NCBI GenBank assembly: GCA_002340095.1
Contig: DDKS01000020.1
Location: forward strand, 1 to 64,000
Source: Betaproteobacteria bacterium UBA2592
Lineage (GTDB): Bacteria > Pseudomonadota > Gammaproteobacteria > Burkholderiales > Rhodocyclaceae
DNA length: 64,000 bases
Direction of reading: 5' to 3'
Of this stretch, positions 51,066-59,811 are shown one piece after another. Numbering within the stretch: the first letter of the stretch is position 1; every line of letters begins with the position of its first letter. The notes beneath the pieces are model-generated. The model was not told the DNA's origin, made no database searches, and saw only the letters and a program-made list of their open reading frames with translations. The position numbers and the translations under genes were made by a program.

Positions 51066-51743
51066 CTACCGTGCCGGCAGTTGCAGGTTGGCTGCCGCGG
51101 CGGCCGGACCGCCGGGCGGGGCGTGGGGAATGACGCCCAGACAGGGGGCCGGGATCCACTCGATGAGTGTGGCCAGATTGTCCTCGAAGCGGCTCATGGC
51201 CGGGTCGATGCGGTTGGCGATCCAGCCGGCCAGGGGCAGGCCCCGGGCGGCAATGGCTTCCGCCGTGAGCAGGGCGTGGTTGATGCACCCCAGGCGCATG
51301 CCCACCACCAGGATCAGCGGCAGCCCCAGGGCGGCGGCCAGATCGGCGCTGTCGCCGTCGGGACCCAGGGGAATGCGGAAGCCACCGGCTCCTTCCACCA
51401 GCACCAGGCCGCCGGGGCCCACCTGTGCCCGGGCTTCGGCCAGGTCGGCGGCGATGGGGGCGAAACGGATTTCCACCCCGGCTTCCCGGGCGGCGATGTG
51501 GGGAGCGATGGGGGGGGCGAGCAGGTAGCGGTTCAGGGTGCGTTCGGGCAGGGGCAGGCTGTTGGCGGCGCGGATGGCTTCCACGTCCTCGTTCCTGCCA
51601 TCCGGCCCGGTGCCGGCGGCGACGGGCTTGAGGCCCACGGCAGGAAGCCCCTGTTGCCGGGCCCGGTGCAGCAGGGCGCAGGTGGCGTAGGTCTTGCCGA
51701 CCTCGGTGTCGGTGCCGGTGACGAAGCAGGCGGGAGTATTCAT
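51066..51743 (-). CDS. bioD: Dethiobiotin synthetase
   Basis: 225 residues. The P-loop FVTGTDTEVGKT (Lys 17) starts the protein, with LKPVAAG and VLVEGAGGFRIPL as the Mg/DAPA-binding segments. It carboxylates 7,8-diaminopelargonate and closes the ureido ring using CO2 and ATP. The ATG at 51743 overlaps the bioC stop codon by four bases, so it is the last biotin gene of the overlapping bioF-bioH-bioC-bioD run. Confidence 0.95.
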   Translation of the reverse strand: MNTPACFVTGTDTEVGKTYATCALLHRARQQGLPAVGLKPVAAGTGPDGRNEDVEAIRAANSLPLPERTLNRYLLAPPIAPHIAAREAGVEIRFAPIAADLAEARAQVGPGGLVLVEGAGGFRIPLGPDGDSADLAAALGLPLILVVGMRLGCINHALLTAEAIAARGLPLAGWIANRIDPAMSRFEDNLATLIEWIPAPCLGVIPHAPPGGPAAAAANLQLPAR

Positions 51744-52504
51744 TTGCGGGCGTAGCAGAGCATGACCTGATAGGTGAGGGGCAGGCCCCGGGGAGTGCGG
51801 CGGGCTTCGTAGGCGGCTTCCAGTTTCCGCCAGGTGCCGCGCCCCATGAGGCCGGGGCGGCGTTCCGGGCCGATCTGGCTGGCGCCGATCGACTTGATGG
51901 CCTGGAACAGGCTCTTGAGGTCCTTGTAGTGGGCGACGCAGGGCTCGGTGCGCATCCTGATGTCGCTGAAGCCGGCCTGGGCCAGGGCGGCTTCCAGCAC
52001 CTGGGGCGGCTGGAAGGGGATGGTGTGGCGGTAGTGGTCCACCAGGGCGAAGGTTTCGTCCAGTTCGACGAAGGTGCCCGGTCCCAGGCTGGAAAGGGCG
52101 AGTATGCCGCCCGGCCAGAGCACGCGTCGGGCTTCCCGGGCGAGGGCGGCGGGGTCGCACCATTGGGCGGTGAGGTTGGACCAGTAGAGATTGACCACCT
52201 GGTCGCACAGGGGAATCCGCTCCACGTCGCCGGCCACGCCGAACTCCAGGTGTTTCACCTGGCCCAGCATGGCCTGGGAGAAATCGAGGGCGATGCGCCG
52301 GGCCGAGGGAAAGCGCAGGCCCAGCATTTCCAGGGCGAAGCCGGTGCCGCAGCCGGCGTCCAGGATCACGGCGGGCGTAAACATCGGGGGGAGACCACCG
52401 ATGAGCCGGGCGCAGACCCAGCGCTGCACCTTGGCAGCACTGTCGTAGGTGCTGGCAGCCCGTTCAAAGGACTGGCGCACTTGTTCCTTGGGGGGCAGGG
52501 TCAT
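51740..52504 (-). CDS. bioC: Malonyl-ACP O-methyltransferase
   Basis: 254 residues, class I SAM-dependent methyltransferase: VRQSFERAASTYDSAAKVQ at the N-terminus, SAM motif I VILDAGCGTGFALEML, and NLYWSNLTAQWCD with GILALSSLGPGTFVEL. It methylates malonyl-ACP so that fatty-acid enzymes can build pimeloyl-ACP. Four-base overlaps with bioH upstream and bioD downstream indicate a coupled operon. Confidence 0.94.
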   Translation of the reverse strand: MTLPPKEQVRQSFERAASTYDSAAKVQRWVCARLIGGLPPMFTPAVILDAGCGTGFALEMLGLRFPSARRIALDFSQAMLGQVKHLEFGVAGDVERIPLCDQVVNLYWSNLTAQWCDPAALAREARRVLWPGGILALSSLGPGTFVELDETFALVDHYRHTIPFQPPQVLEAALAQAGFSDIRMRTEPCVAHYKDLKSLFQAIKSIGASQIGPERRPGLMGRGTWRKLEAAYEARRTPRGLPLTYQVMLCYARK

Positions 52505-53196
52505 GGTCGTGGCAATGCTTGCAGGAAAAGAGCGGGATCGGGGGCGAAAGGCGCGTGGGCCTTGCCGGGCAGGACATGCAGACGGGCGCCGGGCAGTTTC
52601 CCGGCCAGCCAGTGCGCGGCGGCCAGGGGCATCAGGGGATCGGCCTCCCCGTGGATCAGGTTGACCGGGCAGGTGACGGCTTCCAGAGCATGGCGCAGAT
52701 CGGCCTGGCCCAGCCAGCTCAGGCCACCCTCCAGCAGTGCCTGGGTGGGGGGGGTGGCCTGCTGACCGAGCAGGCGGGCAGCGGCCCGGGCCTTCTCGTC
52801 GCCCCGGCAGAAATTGCTGATGAAGCGGGGCAGGGCCTGGACCCCTGCCTCGGCCACTGCGGCGGCGAAGGTCTGCAGTTCGGCCGCACCCAAGCCATGG
52901 GGCCAGTCCGGACGCTGCAGGAAGCTGGGGGTGGCGGCCACCAGGATGAGGCCGATGATCCGCTCCGGCGCCCGGGCGGCGCAGGCCAGGGCCAGCAGGG
53001 CGCCGAGGGACCAGCCCCCCAGGTGGCAGCGGGGCGGCAGGGCGGCGAGCAGGGCGTCCACGGCTGCGTCGAAATGGGGCGGGACCGGGCCTGCCGTGCC
53101 GGGCAGGTCGAGCACCTGCCAGCCACTGCCTTCCAGCACTGCCGCCAGGGGGCCGCGCCCCAGGCCCCAGCCGGGCAGGAACAGCGCGGCGCTCAT
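52501..53196 (-). CDS. bioH: Pimeloyl-ACP methyl ester carboxylesterase
   Basis: 231 residues, alpha/beta hydrolase. The nucleophile elbow is GGWSLGAL, a catalytic Asp lies in HGEADPLMPL and the His in GKAHAPF, the standard triad. BioH removes the methyl group from pimeloyl-ACP methyl ester, ending the BioC-started route. The start ATG at 53196 overlaps the bioF stop (ATGA). Slightly shorter than E. coli BioH (256 aa). Confidence 0.92.
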   Translation of the reverse strand: MSAALFLPGWGLGRGPLAAVLEGSGWQVLDLPGTAGPVPPHFDAAVDALLAALPPRCHLGGWSLGALLALACAARAPERIIGLILVAATPSFLQRPDWPHGLGAAELQTFAAAVAEAGVQALPRFISNFCRGDEKARAAARLLGQQATPPTQALLEGGLSWLGQADLRHALEAVTCPVNLIHGEADPLMPLAAAHWLAGKLPGARLHVLPGKAHAPFAPDPALFLQALPRP

Positions 53197-54353
53197 GCCA
53201 GTCCTTTCAGGGTATCCACCAGCCGGGCCACGTCGGCCTCGCTGTGGGCGGCGGAGAGGGAAATGCGCAGCCGGGCGGTGCCGGCGGGCACCGTGGGCGG
53301 GCGAATCGCCGCCACCCACAGGCCCCGCTCCCAGAGCGCCTGCGAGAGGGCCAGGGCGGCTTCGTTGTCGCCCACGATCAGGGGCTGGATGGCGGTTTCC
53401 GAGGGCAGCAAGGCCCAGGGCAGGCCGGCGAGCCCTTCCTGCAATTGCCGGATCAGGGCCTGCAGGTGGGCGCGCCGGTCGTCACCGGCGGCGATCAGTT
53501 CCAGGCTTTTCACCAGGGCGCAGGCCACGGCGGGCGGCTGGGCGGTGGTGAAGATGTAGCTTCGGGCCTTTTGCAGCAGGTAATCCATGACCAGCTCCGA
53601 CCCGGCCACGAAGGCACCGCCGACCCCGGCCGCCTTGCCCAGGGTGCCCATCAGGATCACCCGGGGATGGGGGGGAATGCGGTAATGGGCGAGACTGCCT
53701 TCCCCGTGGGGGCCGAGCACGCCGAAGCCGTGGGCGTCGTCCAGCACCAGCCAGGCGTCGAAACGCTCGGCCAGGGCGAGCAACTCGGCCAGGGGCGCCA
53801 GATCCCCGTCCATGCTGAACACCGCGTCGCTGACGATGACCTTGGTGCGGGCGTCGCTGGCGGCCAGCAGGCGCTCCAGGGCGGCCATGTCGTTGTGGGG
53901 GTAGCGGTGGTGCCGGGCTCGGGAAAGCTGCACCGCGTCGATGAGCGAGGCGTGATTGAGCCGGTCGGCGAAGATGGCGTCGTCCCGGCCCGGGGCCAGG
54001 GTGGGGGTGACGGCCAGGTTGGCCAGGTAGCCGGTGGAGAAGGTGAGCACCCGGGCAAAGCCGGTGAAGGCGGCCAGGCGCTCCTCCAGGATGTCGTGGG
54101 GCCTCAGGTGGCCGCTCACCAGGTGCGAGGCGCCTGAGCCCGCGCCCCAGGTCAGGGCTCCATCGGCCAGGGCCCGGGCGATCTCCGGGTGGGCGGCGAG
54201 GCCCAGGTAGTCGTTGCTGGCGAAGGCCAGCATTTCCCGGCCCTCCACCCTGGCCTGGGGGCTGCAGGGGGAATCGAGCCGGCGGCGCCGGCGGGCCAGG
54301 CCCTGGTCGTCCAGGGCGGCGAGTTCCTCCCGGAGGCGGGTTTCGATGTTCAT
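53193..54353 (-). CDS. bioF: 8-amino-7-oxononanoate synthase
   Basis: 386 residues, fold-type I PLP enzyme: FASNDYLGLAAHPEI, SGASHLVSGHLRPHDILEE, VLDDAHGFGVLG, and the PLP Lys in LMGTLGKAAGVGGAFVAG. It condenses pimeloyl-ACP with alanine. The ATG at 54353 overlaps the vapC stop codon (ATGA), so bioF appears translationally coupled to a toxin gene rather than to bioA. Eight codons of an upstream extension are ignored because they lie inside vapC. Confidence 0.95.
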   Translation of the reverse strand: MNIETRLREELAALDDQGLARRRRRLDSPCSPQARVEGREMLAFASNDYLGLAAHPEIARALADGALTWGAGSGASHLVSGHLRPHDILEERLAAFTGFARVLTFSTGYLANLAVTPTLAPGRDDAIFADRLNHASLIDAVQLSRARHHRYPHNDMAALERLLAASDARTKVIVSDAVFSMDGDLAPLAELLALAERFDAWLVLDDAHGFGVLGPHGEGSLAHYRIPPHPRVILMGTLGKAAGVGGAFVAGSELVMDYLLQKARSYIFTTAQPPAVACALVKSLELIAAGDDRRAHLQALIRQLQEGLAGLPWALLPSETAIQPLIVGDNEAALALSQALWERGLWVAAIRPPTVPAGTARLRISLSAAHSEADVARLVDTLKGLA

Positions 54354-54763
54354 GCCGTGCCGACCCAGTTTTCCCATTGCAGACCGGGAACCCGGGCGAA
54401 TTCCCGATCGTTGTTGGTGACCAGGATCCAGCCTTCGGCCCGGGCGTGGGCGGCCAACCAGAGGTCGTTGTTGCCAATGGGCATGCCCTGTTGCTGGAGG
54501 ACGGCACGAATCTGGCCATAGTGTTCCCCGGCGGCTTCGGGCAGGGGGCTGACCGGAATGGCCTGTTCCAGCTGGGCGACGACGGCCAGGGCCCGTTCCC
54601 GGGCCTGGCTCTTTTCGGCACCGAAGCGCAGTTCGCCCAGGGTGACTACGGACATGCTCAATTCCCGCGCCTGATGACGTGCAAAACGCTCCCGCACTTC
54701 AGGCGGGTTGTGCTTGGCGATATAGATGCAGATGTTGGTGTCGAGCAGGTAGCGGATACTCAT
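54350..54763 (-). CDS. vapC: VapC-family PIN-domain RNase toxin
   Basis: 137 residues. All four PIN acidic residues are present: D8 (YLLDTNICIY), E44 (TLGELRFG), D100 (GNNDLWLAAHA) and D119 (TNNDREF). VapC toxins cleave initiator tRNA or rRNA loops when freed from VapB. It starts on the last base of the vapB stop (TGATG overlap) and its own stop overlaps the bioF start, so toxin translation and bioF translation are linked. No frameshift is seen and it looks intact. Confidence 0.92.
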   Translation of the reverse strand: MSIRYLLDTNICIYIAKHNPPEVRERFARHQARELSMSVVTLGELRFGAEKSQARERALAVVAQLEQAIPVSPLPEAAGEHYGQIRAVLQQQGMPIGNNDLWLAAHARAEGWILVTNNDREFARVPGLQWENWVGTA

Positions 54764-54993
54764 CAGAAGCTCTCGCGCTCCTGGGGTGGCGTGTCGTCGC
54801 GGCCTTCCTCCATGAAGTCGGAAGGTAGTTGGGTTAGCAGATCGAAGATGGCGGTAGCGTTGGTGGGGACTTCACGCAGGACGATTTCGTCGCCGCGCCG
54901 GAAAATCTCTACCTGCTCGACGTTGAGCCGGAATTCCTTGGGCAGGCGCACCGCCTGGCTGTTACCGGACTGGAAGACACGGGCGTAGGTCAT
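54763..54993 (-). CDS. vapB: VapB-family antitoxin (AbrB fold)
   Basis: 76 residues. The AbrB-type DNA-binding half is ARVFQSGNSQAVRLPKEFRL followed by VEIFRRGDEIVLREVP, and the toxin-binding tail runs AIFDLLTQLPSDFMEEGRDD. AGGAG lies about six bases upstream of the ATG at 54993. The longer upstream frame is rejected because it would run through the promoter/operator. Inserted between bioA and bioF. Confidence 0.9.
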   Translation of the reverse strand: MTYARVFQSGNSQAVRLPKEFRLNVEQVEIFRRGDEIVLREVPTNATAIFDLLTQLPSDFMEEGRDDTPPQERESF

Positions 54994-55008
54994 GGGGTGC
55001 TCCTGCTG

Positions 55009-55031
55009 TGTATATACGTGAAGTTTATACA
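55009..55031 (-). promoter_or_regulatory. vapBC promoter/operator palindrome
   Basis: TGTATA (55009-55014) and TATACA (55026-55031) form an inverted repeat with an 11-base centre, 15 bases ahead of the vapB start codon. On the minus strand a TATATA -10-like element lies inside it, so VapB binding would block transcription. This would give bioFHCD a promoter independent of bioA. Confidence 0.55.
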
Positions 55032-55070
55032 TCCAGGTAACTGAAGCCAAGCAGTCAAAACATGACCTCC

Positions 55071-56501
55071 TTACTCAAGCGTGCGGCCATGTTTGGCAGC
55101 GATGGCGGCTTTGACGTAACCCTTGGCATTGCGGGCAAGGTCGCCAGGAGGATCGGTCGCTTCCCCATTTTCCAGCGCCGCATCCAGCGCCCAGGCCACG
55201 GCCTGGGCCAGGTGGGTGATTTCTTCCGGGCTGACGATGTAGGGCGGCATCACGTACACCGTGTTGCCCATGGGGCGCACCAGGGCTTGCCGTTCCAGGG
55301 CGGCCCGGTAGAACTTGCGGGAGAAGGCCGGGTCGCTGCTTTTTACGTCGAAGGCCAGGATCATGCCCCGCTGGCGCAGGTGGCGCACCCGGGGATGGCC
55401 GGCCAGGGGGGCGAAGGCGGCTTCGAGCCGGGCGGCTTGTTCCCGGTTGGTTTCAAGTACCTGGTCCTGCTCGAAGATGTCCAGGGTGGCCAGCGCCGCC
55501 CGGCAGGCCAGGGGGTTGCCGGTGTAGGAGTGGGAGTGCAGGAAGCCCCGGGCCGTGGCTTCGTCGTAGAAGGCAGCGTAGATCGCATCGGTGCTGAGCA
55601 CGATGGAGAGGGGCAGGTAGCCGCCGGAGATGCCTTTCGAGAGGCAGAGCAGGTCCGGTTTGATGCCGGCCTGTTCGTGGGCGAAGAAGCTGCCGGTGCG
55701 GCCGCAGCCCACGGCGATTTCGTCGCAGATCAGGTGCACTTCGTATTGATCGCAGAGCTGCCGGGCCAGGCGCAGGTATTCCGGATCGTACATGACCATG
55801 CCGGCGGCGCCCTGGACCAGGGGTTCGACGATGAGGGCGGCGATGTGCTCCCCTTCGGCTTCCAGTTTGGCTTCCAGGGCGGCGGCGGCGCGCCGGGCCA
55901 GGTCGGCGGCGGTTTCACCGGGTGCGGCCTGGCGGCTGTCCGGGCACATCACGGTGTCGGCCTGGCGCACCAGGGGGGCATAAGCATCCCGGAAAATCGC
56001 CACGTTGGTGACTGCCAGAGCCCCCACGGTTTCCCCGTGGTAGCTGCCTTCCAGGCAGAGGAAGCGGGTTTTCTGCGGCCGGCCCCGGTTCTGCCAGTGA
56101 TGAAAGCTCATCTTGAGCGCGATTTCCGTGGCCGAGGCCCCGTCGGAAGCGTAGAAGGCGTGCCCCAGGTGGCCGCCGGTGAGGGCGGCGAGGCGTTCCG
56201 ACAGTTCCACCACCGGCTGATGGGTGAAACCCGCCAGCATCACGTGCTCCAGGTTTTCCAGCTGGGCCCTCAGGGCGGCGTTGATGCGCGGATTGGCGTG
56301 GCCGAACAGATTGGTCCACCAGGAGCTGATGCCGTCCAGGTAGCGCTTGCCGTCGAAGTCGTACAGCCAGGCCCCTTCACCCCGGGCGATGGGCACCAGG
56401 GGCAGGGCCATGGGGCCCGTGCTGTGGTGGTGCTGCATCTGGGTACAGGGGTGCCAGACGGCGGCCAGACTGCGGGAAAGCCACGTCTCGTTCTTGCTCA
56501 T
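55071..56501 (-). CDS. bioA: Adenosylmethionine-8-amino-7-oxononanoate aminotransferase
   Basis: 476 residues, class III PLP aminotransferase. Motifs are WHPCTQMQHH (substrate/SAM binding), SSWWTNLFGHANPRIN, HAFYASDGASATEIALKM, the PLP Asp in LICDEIAVGCGRTG, and the PLP Lys in LCLSKGISGGYLPLS. It converts KAPA to DAPA using SAM. About 50 residues longer than the E. coli enzyme, chiefly at the C-terminus. It is 77 bases upstream of vapB and 12 bases downstream of the DUF2863 gene. Confidence 0.95.
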   Translation of the reverse strand: MSKNETWLSRSLAAVWHPCTQMQHHHSTGPMALPLVPIARGEGAWLYDFDGKRYLDGISSWWTNLFGHANPRINAALRAQLENLEHVMLAGFTHQPVVELSERLAALTGGHLGHAFYASDGASATEIALKMSFHHWQNRGRPQKTRFLCLEGSYHGETVGALAVTNVAIFRDAYAPLVRQADTVMCPDSRQAAPGETAADLARRAAAALEAKLEAEGEHIAALIVEPLVQGAAGMVMYDPEYLRLARQLCDQYEVHLICDEIAVGCGRTGSFFAHEQAGIKPDLLCLSKGISGGYLPLSIVLSTDAIYAAFYDEATARGFLHSHSYTGNPLACRAALATLDIFEQDQVLETNREQAARLEAAFAPLAGHPRVRHLRQRGMILAFDVKSSDPAFSRKFYRAALERQALVRPMGNTVYVMPPYIVSPEEITHLAQAVAWALDAALENGEATDPPGDLARNAKGYVKAAIAAKHGRTLE

Positions 56502-56513
56502 GGGGCGCCCGGG

Positions 56514-57689
56514 TCAGTGCAGGGTCTGGGGTTGGGCTTCGGGCTGCTCGGGCATTTCCGCATGCACGAGCTCTCCTTCGGCGTTGGGGAAGAAGGGGGC
56601 GCCACAGTCGTCGCAGAATTCCATGGGCATCCGGTGGTCGAGGCTGACGATGTCCTTGAGGCCGCACTGGCGCAGGGTGGTATCGATTTCCCCGGCCACG
56701 TCGGTTTGCTCGTCCTCGGCGCCAAGCAGGGCCCAGACCACGCCGTGGTAGACCGCGTGGTCCCGGTCGCGGGGGGCGAGGCCGATCCGGTATTCCTCCA
56801 GGCGCCGGTCGTGGCAGGGGGCCACCACGGCGCGCATTTCCTCGGGCAGCAGGCCCAGGGTGGTCTGCAGGAAGGCCACCGAGGCCTTGACCGCATAAGC
56901 GCGGGATTCCCGATCCGCATGGCGGCAGGCACTGTGGTAGGCGTCGGGCAGCAGGGGCTGGTAGGCACAGCCGGTAAACAGCGGGGCAAGGTTGGGGCTG
57001 CCCTGCCGTATCCAGGCCGTGAGGGATTCTTCCCGGTTGCCGTCGCTCTCGTTCCAGCGGAACAGGGGAGCGCCCCGGGGTACCAGGACGACGCCGATCA
57101 GGTAGCGCACGTCGGAGAGGAAGCGGTTGGTCTCCGGCAGGCCCCGGGTGTCCAGATGCAGGTGTTCCCGGGTCAGGGCCTTTTCCGCGAGGGCCCGGGT
57201 CAGCTGCCAGGTGTCGTGAAAGCTGCGCGGCAGCTGGTCCGGGCTGAACAGGTAGTCCACCAGGGCGATGCGGGCCTCGTGGGCAAAGACATGGGCCCCC
57301 AGTTGCACGGCCAGGGGGGCCAGGCTGTTCTGGCCCAGGGGGCCGGCGGGGATGCTGAAGCGGGACCAGGCCAGGATGGGGGCGGCGAAGAGCTGTGCAT
57401 CCCAGAACTGACCGGAAAGCTCCAGGCCGTGGGTTTCGGCGGCGGCCTCCACATGGTTGGCCAGTTCGTTCTGGGCCCGGGGGTGGGATTCGAACAGGCG
57501 GTCCATGGCCTGGTTGATTTCATCCTCGGCGCCGGTATGGATCAGGGCCTGGACCAGTTCGGCCAGGCGGGTTTCCCAGAACAGGTCTTCCAGCCGGCCG
57601 CCGGATTCCGACAGGCCGATGGCCAGGCGCTGCAGCTCTGCGGCGTCTCGGGAGAGACGGTCGCGGGTGCCGAAACGGGTGCGTTTCAT
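56514..57689 (-). CDS. DUF2863-family protein
   Basis: 391 residues of unknown function. It starts MKRTRFGTRDRLSRDAAELQRLA, is mostly helical and soluble, and ends in a small region with CDDCGAPFFPNAEG, a possible zinc-binding Cys pair. I recall this as DUF2863, a family seen mainly in betaproteobacteria, but the assignment is from memory. Placed 12 bases upstream of bioA and 27 bases after the Gcr-like gene, within a long same-strand run. Confidence 0.7.
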   Translation of the reverse strand: MKRTRFGTRDRLSRDAAELQRLAIGLSESGGRLEDLFWETRLAELVQALIHTGAEDEINQAMDRLFESHPRAQNELANHVEAAAETHGLELSGQFWDAQLFAAPILAWSRFSIPAGPLGQNSLAPLAVQLGAHVFAHEARIALVDYLFSPDQLPRSFHDTWQLTRALAEKALTREHLHLDTRGLPETNRFLSDVRYLIGVVLVPRGAPLFRWNESDGNREESLTAWIRQGSPNLAPLFTGCAYQPLLPDAYHSACRHADRESRAYAVKASVAFLQTTLGLLPEEMRAVVAPCHDRRLEEYRIGLAPRDRDHAVYHGVVWALLGAEDEQTDVAGEIDTTLRQCGLKDIVSLDHRMPMEFCDDCGAPFFPNAEGELVHAEMPEQPEAQPQTLH

Positions 57690-57716
57690 GATTCAGCCCC
57701 TATAACGAAAAGCCGA

Positions 57717-59723
57717 CTATTGTACCAACTCGTCGGCCTGTTTCCGGGGGGGCAGGAAGAAATCCCGGGGGTGGCTGAGCAGGCGCCGGCCAATGCCCCG
57801 CATCAGCTGCCGTCCCTGGGAGAAGGTGACGCCCCGGGCGCGCAGGGCCACGAACAGGGCGAGGGCGAAGCTGACCCCGAGGTTGACCAGGCCGATGCCG
57901 GCCACGCCGACGCAGGCCCAGAGAAAGGGGGCCAGGGGCGGGGCGAAGTCGTAGGCGGCCGCTGCATAGCCGAGATAGGCCGAGGAGAAGGCGATGTGGC
58001 GGATGTCGATGGGCAGCCCCAGCAGCATTCCGATGCCCCAGGCGCTGCCGAGCATCATGCCGAAGATGAAGTTGCCGGCCAGGGCGCCCATGTGCCGTTC
58101 CACATAGCCGGCGAACCGCTCCAGCCGCGGCATTCCCAGCAGGCGCCGGGCCCAGCCCAGCTGCCGGATGCGCTGGGGGACCCGGTTGTAGGTGGTGAGG
58201 TTGTCGAAATAGCCGGCGATCAGGCCCGAGAGGAACAGACAGACGCCGGCCACCCCGGCGTAGAGCAGGGCACCGCTCGTGAAGGGGTGGTGTCCGGCCA
58301 GAAGCTTGTCCGCCTCCGCAGGGGAAATCGCCTGCTGGCCGGTGAGCAGGAAAATCAGGAAACTGATGCCGATGGCCATGGGAATGGCCACTGAAACGTT
58401 GCCGAGAATGGCAACGATCTGGCTGCGGGTGGTGCGGGCGATCAGGGTGATCAGGTTTTCCAGGTCGCGCACCTTGCCCCGCGCCTCGCCGATGGAGGCG
58501 GCCAGGGCATTGGCGGTCATGGCCGGCTGCTTGGTGGCCACGGTGAAGCCGACCATGTAGATGATCATGAAGCCCAGGCCATAGTTGAGGCCGTAGGCCA
58601 GCATCTCGTTCAGGGGGGCCAGGTGCACGTTGTGCAGGGCCAGCTTGATCATGGCCATCACGGCGATGAAGACCCCGGCGCCCATGGCCGCCCGGCCCAT
58701 GCTGAAATACTCCCGGCGGTTTTCGGTTATGTAGTGTTCGCCCGCCTTGCCCGCGTATTCGGTGACCCGCCGGGCGGTGATTTCCAGGTTCTGGCGCCAG
58801 AAGGTGCGCAGGTCGTTCTTGCGGCAGGAGGCGAATACCAGGGTCTTGAGCAGGCTGACGACGGAGGGATAGGCGGTCCGTCCGCTCCGGTCCCGCTGCA
58901 ACTCGCCGGCGATGCAGGCCAGCTGTTCGCCCCGGCTGATATGGTCGCGCAGGCACTGGAGCTTGTAGGTGAGCTGCAAGCTGGTGCCGGCCTGGGCAGA
59001 GCGGCGGTGAATGCGCTCGACGGCCTCGCGGCACTGATCGAACAGCACCAGCAGCTGCTTCTCGTCCTCGGCCACGGCCTCCGGGTCGTCCCAGCGGTTC
59101 AGGCAGCATTCCACGAAGGCCCGGGTTTCCAGGTTCTGGGCCAGGAAGGGGGATTCGGGCCGGGCCAGGCTGGTATCCAGACGCAGCAGTTCCGGCTCGA
59201 AGCCGATCACCGTGATGCGGTAGGAAAGTAACCAAAGGCTCTGCAGCATGGCCGGCAGGCCCACGGGCAGGGTGGCCGGGTCCGAGTCCGTCTCGAATTC
59301 CAGACTGGCGAGCAGGGAGGTCCAGGTCTCGTCCGCCACCCCTGTCACCCAGATCTCGTCGGTCTTGCGCTGGAACAGGTGTTGCAGCAGGTCGCCCAGG
59401 TATTCCTCCGGCTGCTGCAGGTCGGGCAGCAAGGTGTGGCTGATGCGTCGCCAGGTTTCGGAAAAAAAACCGGTGATGGGCAAGATGCCCAGGGACAGGT
59501 ACAAGGAGCCGGCCTGGCGCGTGGCGAACAGGGATTCGATGGCCTCCCGCACCCGGCGGCGCAGCGCAGCATCATTTTGCAGGCGGGCGGCCAGCGATTC
59601 GATGCGGGCCGTGGCGGAAACGATGTCCTCGGGGTTGTTGGGGCGCAGTTGCTCGACCAGCCCGGACAGGAGGCTCATGGCGTCCGGTTCGGCGGGTGTC
59701 AGGCCGTGGGGGGGGTGTTCCAT
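57717..59723 (-). CDS. Gcr/SpecificRecomb-family membrane protein ('site-specific recombinase')
   Basis: 668 residues. The N-terminal ~330 residues are soluble and helical. The rest contains about six or seven membrane helices (for example AMGAGVFIAVMAMIKLAL, GLGFMIIYMVGFTVA, AIPMAIGISFLIFLLTG, LLYAGVAGVCLFLSGLIAGYF). The family is named after Neisseria gcr, a reported invertase, but no tyrosine or serine recombinase catalytic motif is visible. A membrane role is more likely. First gene of the long minus-strand run toward the biotin genes; divergent from yaaA. An ATG at 59678 is a possible shorter start. Confidence 0.8.
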   Translation of the reverse strand: MEHPPHGLTPAEPDAMSLLSGLVEQLRPNNPEDIVSATARIESLAARLQNDAALRRRVREAIESLFATRQAGSLYLSLGILPITGFFSETWRRISHTLLPDLQQPEEYLGDLLQHLFQRKTDEIWVTGVADETWTSLLASLEFETDSDPATLPVGLPAMLQSLWLLSYRITVIGFEPELLRLDTSLARPESPFLAQNLETRAFVECCLNRWDDPEAVAEDEKQLLVLFDQCREAVERIHRRSAQAGTSLQLTYKLQCLRDHISRGEQLACIAGELQRDRSGRTAYPSVVSLLKTLVFASCRKNDLRTFWRQNLEITARRVTEYAGKAGEHYITENRREYFSMGRAAMGAGVFIAVMAMIKLALHNVHLAPLNEMLAYGLNYGLGFMIIYMVGFTVATKQPAMTANALAASIGEARGKVRDLENLITLIARTTRSQIVAILGNVSVAIPMAIGISFLIFLLTGQQAISPAEADKLLAGHHPFTSGALLYAGVAGVCLFLSGLIAGYFDNLTTYNRVPQRIRQLGWARRLLGMPRLERFAGYVERHMGALAGNFIFGMMLGSAWGIGMLLGLPIDIRHIAFSSAYLGYAAAAYDFAPPLAPFLWACVGVAGIGLVNLGVSFALALFVALRARGVTFSQGRQLMRGIGRRLLSHPRDFFLPPRKQADELVQ

Positions 59724-59764
59724 GGGCTTGCCCTCCGTTTTTGCGAGGCCGCATTATCGCCCAA

Positions 59765-59783
59765 AGCGGCAAGCCGCTAAAAT
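59765..59783 (+). promoter_or_regulatory. Candidate yaaA promoter with inverted repeat
   Basis: TAAAAT at 59778-59783 as a -10, immediately preceded by and overlapping AGCGGC-AA-GCCGCT (59765-59778), a perfect 6-bp inverted repeat. The -35 is weak, which would fit activator- or repressor-controlled expression. Confidence 0.4.
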
Positions 59784-59811
59784 CGTCCGGTCCGATTGCT
59801 GGAGTCCTTCC

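Noticed and set aside
55062..58394. 1110-codon open frame on the plus strand opposite bioA, DUF2863 and the Gcr-like gene
   Set aside because: It crosses three well-supported minus-strand genes and has no recognisable domain; a GC-bias artefact.
57717..59723. Mobile element or integrase based on the recombinase family name
   Set aside because: No catalytic recombinase motif, no inverted repeats or target duplications at its ends.
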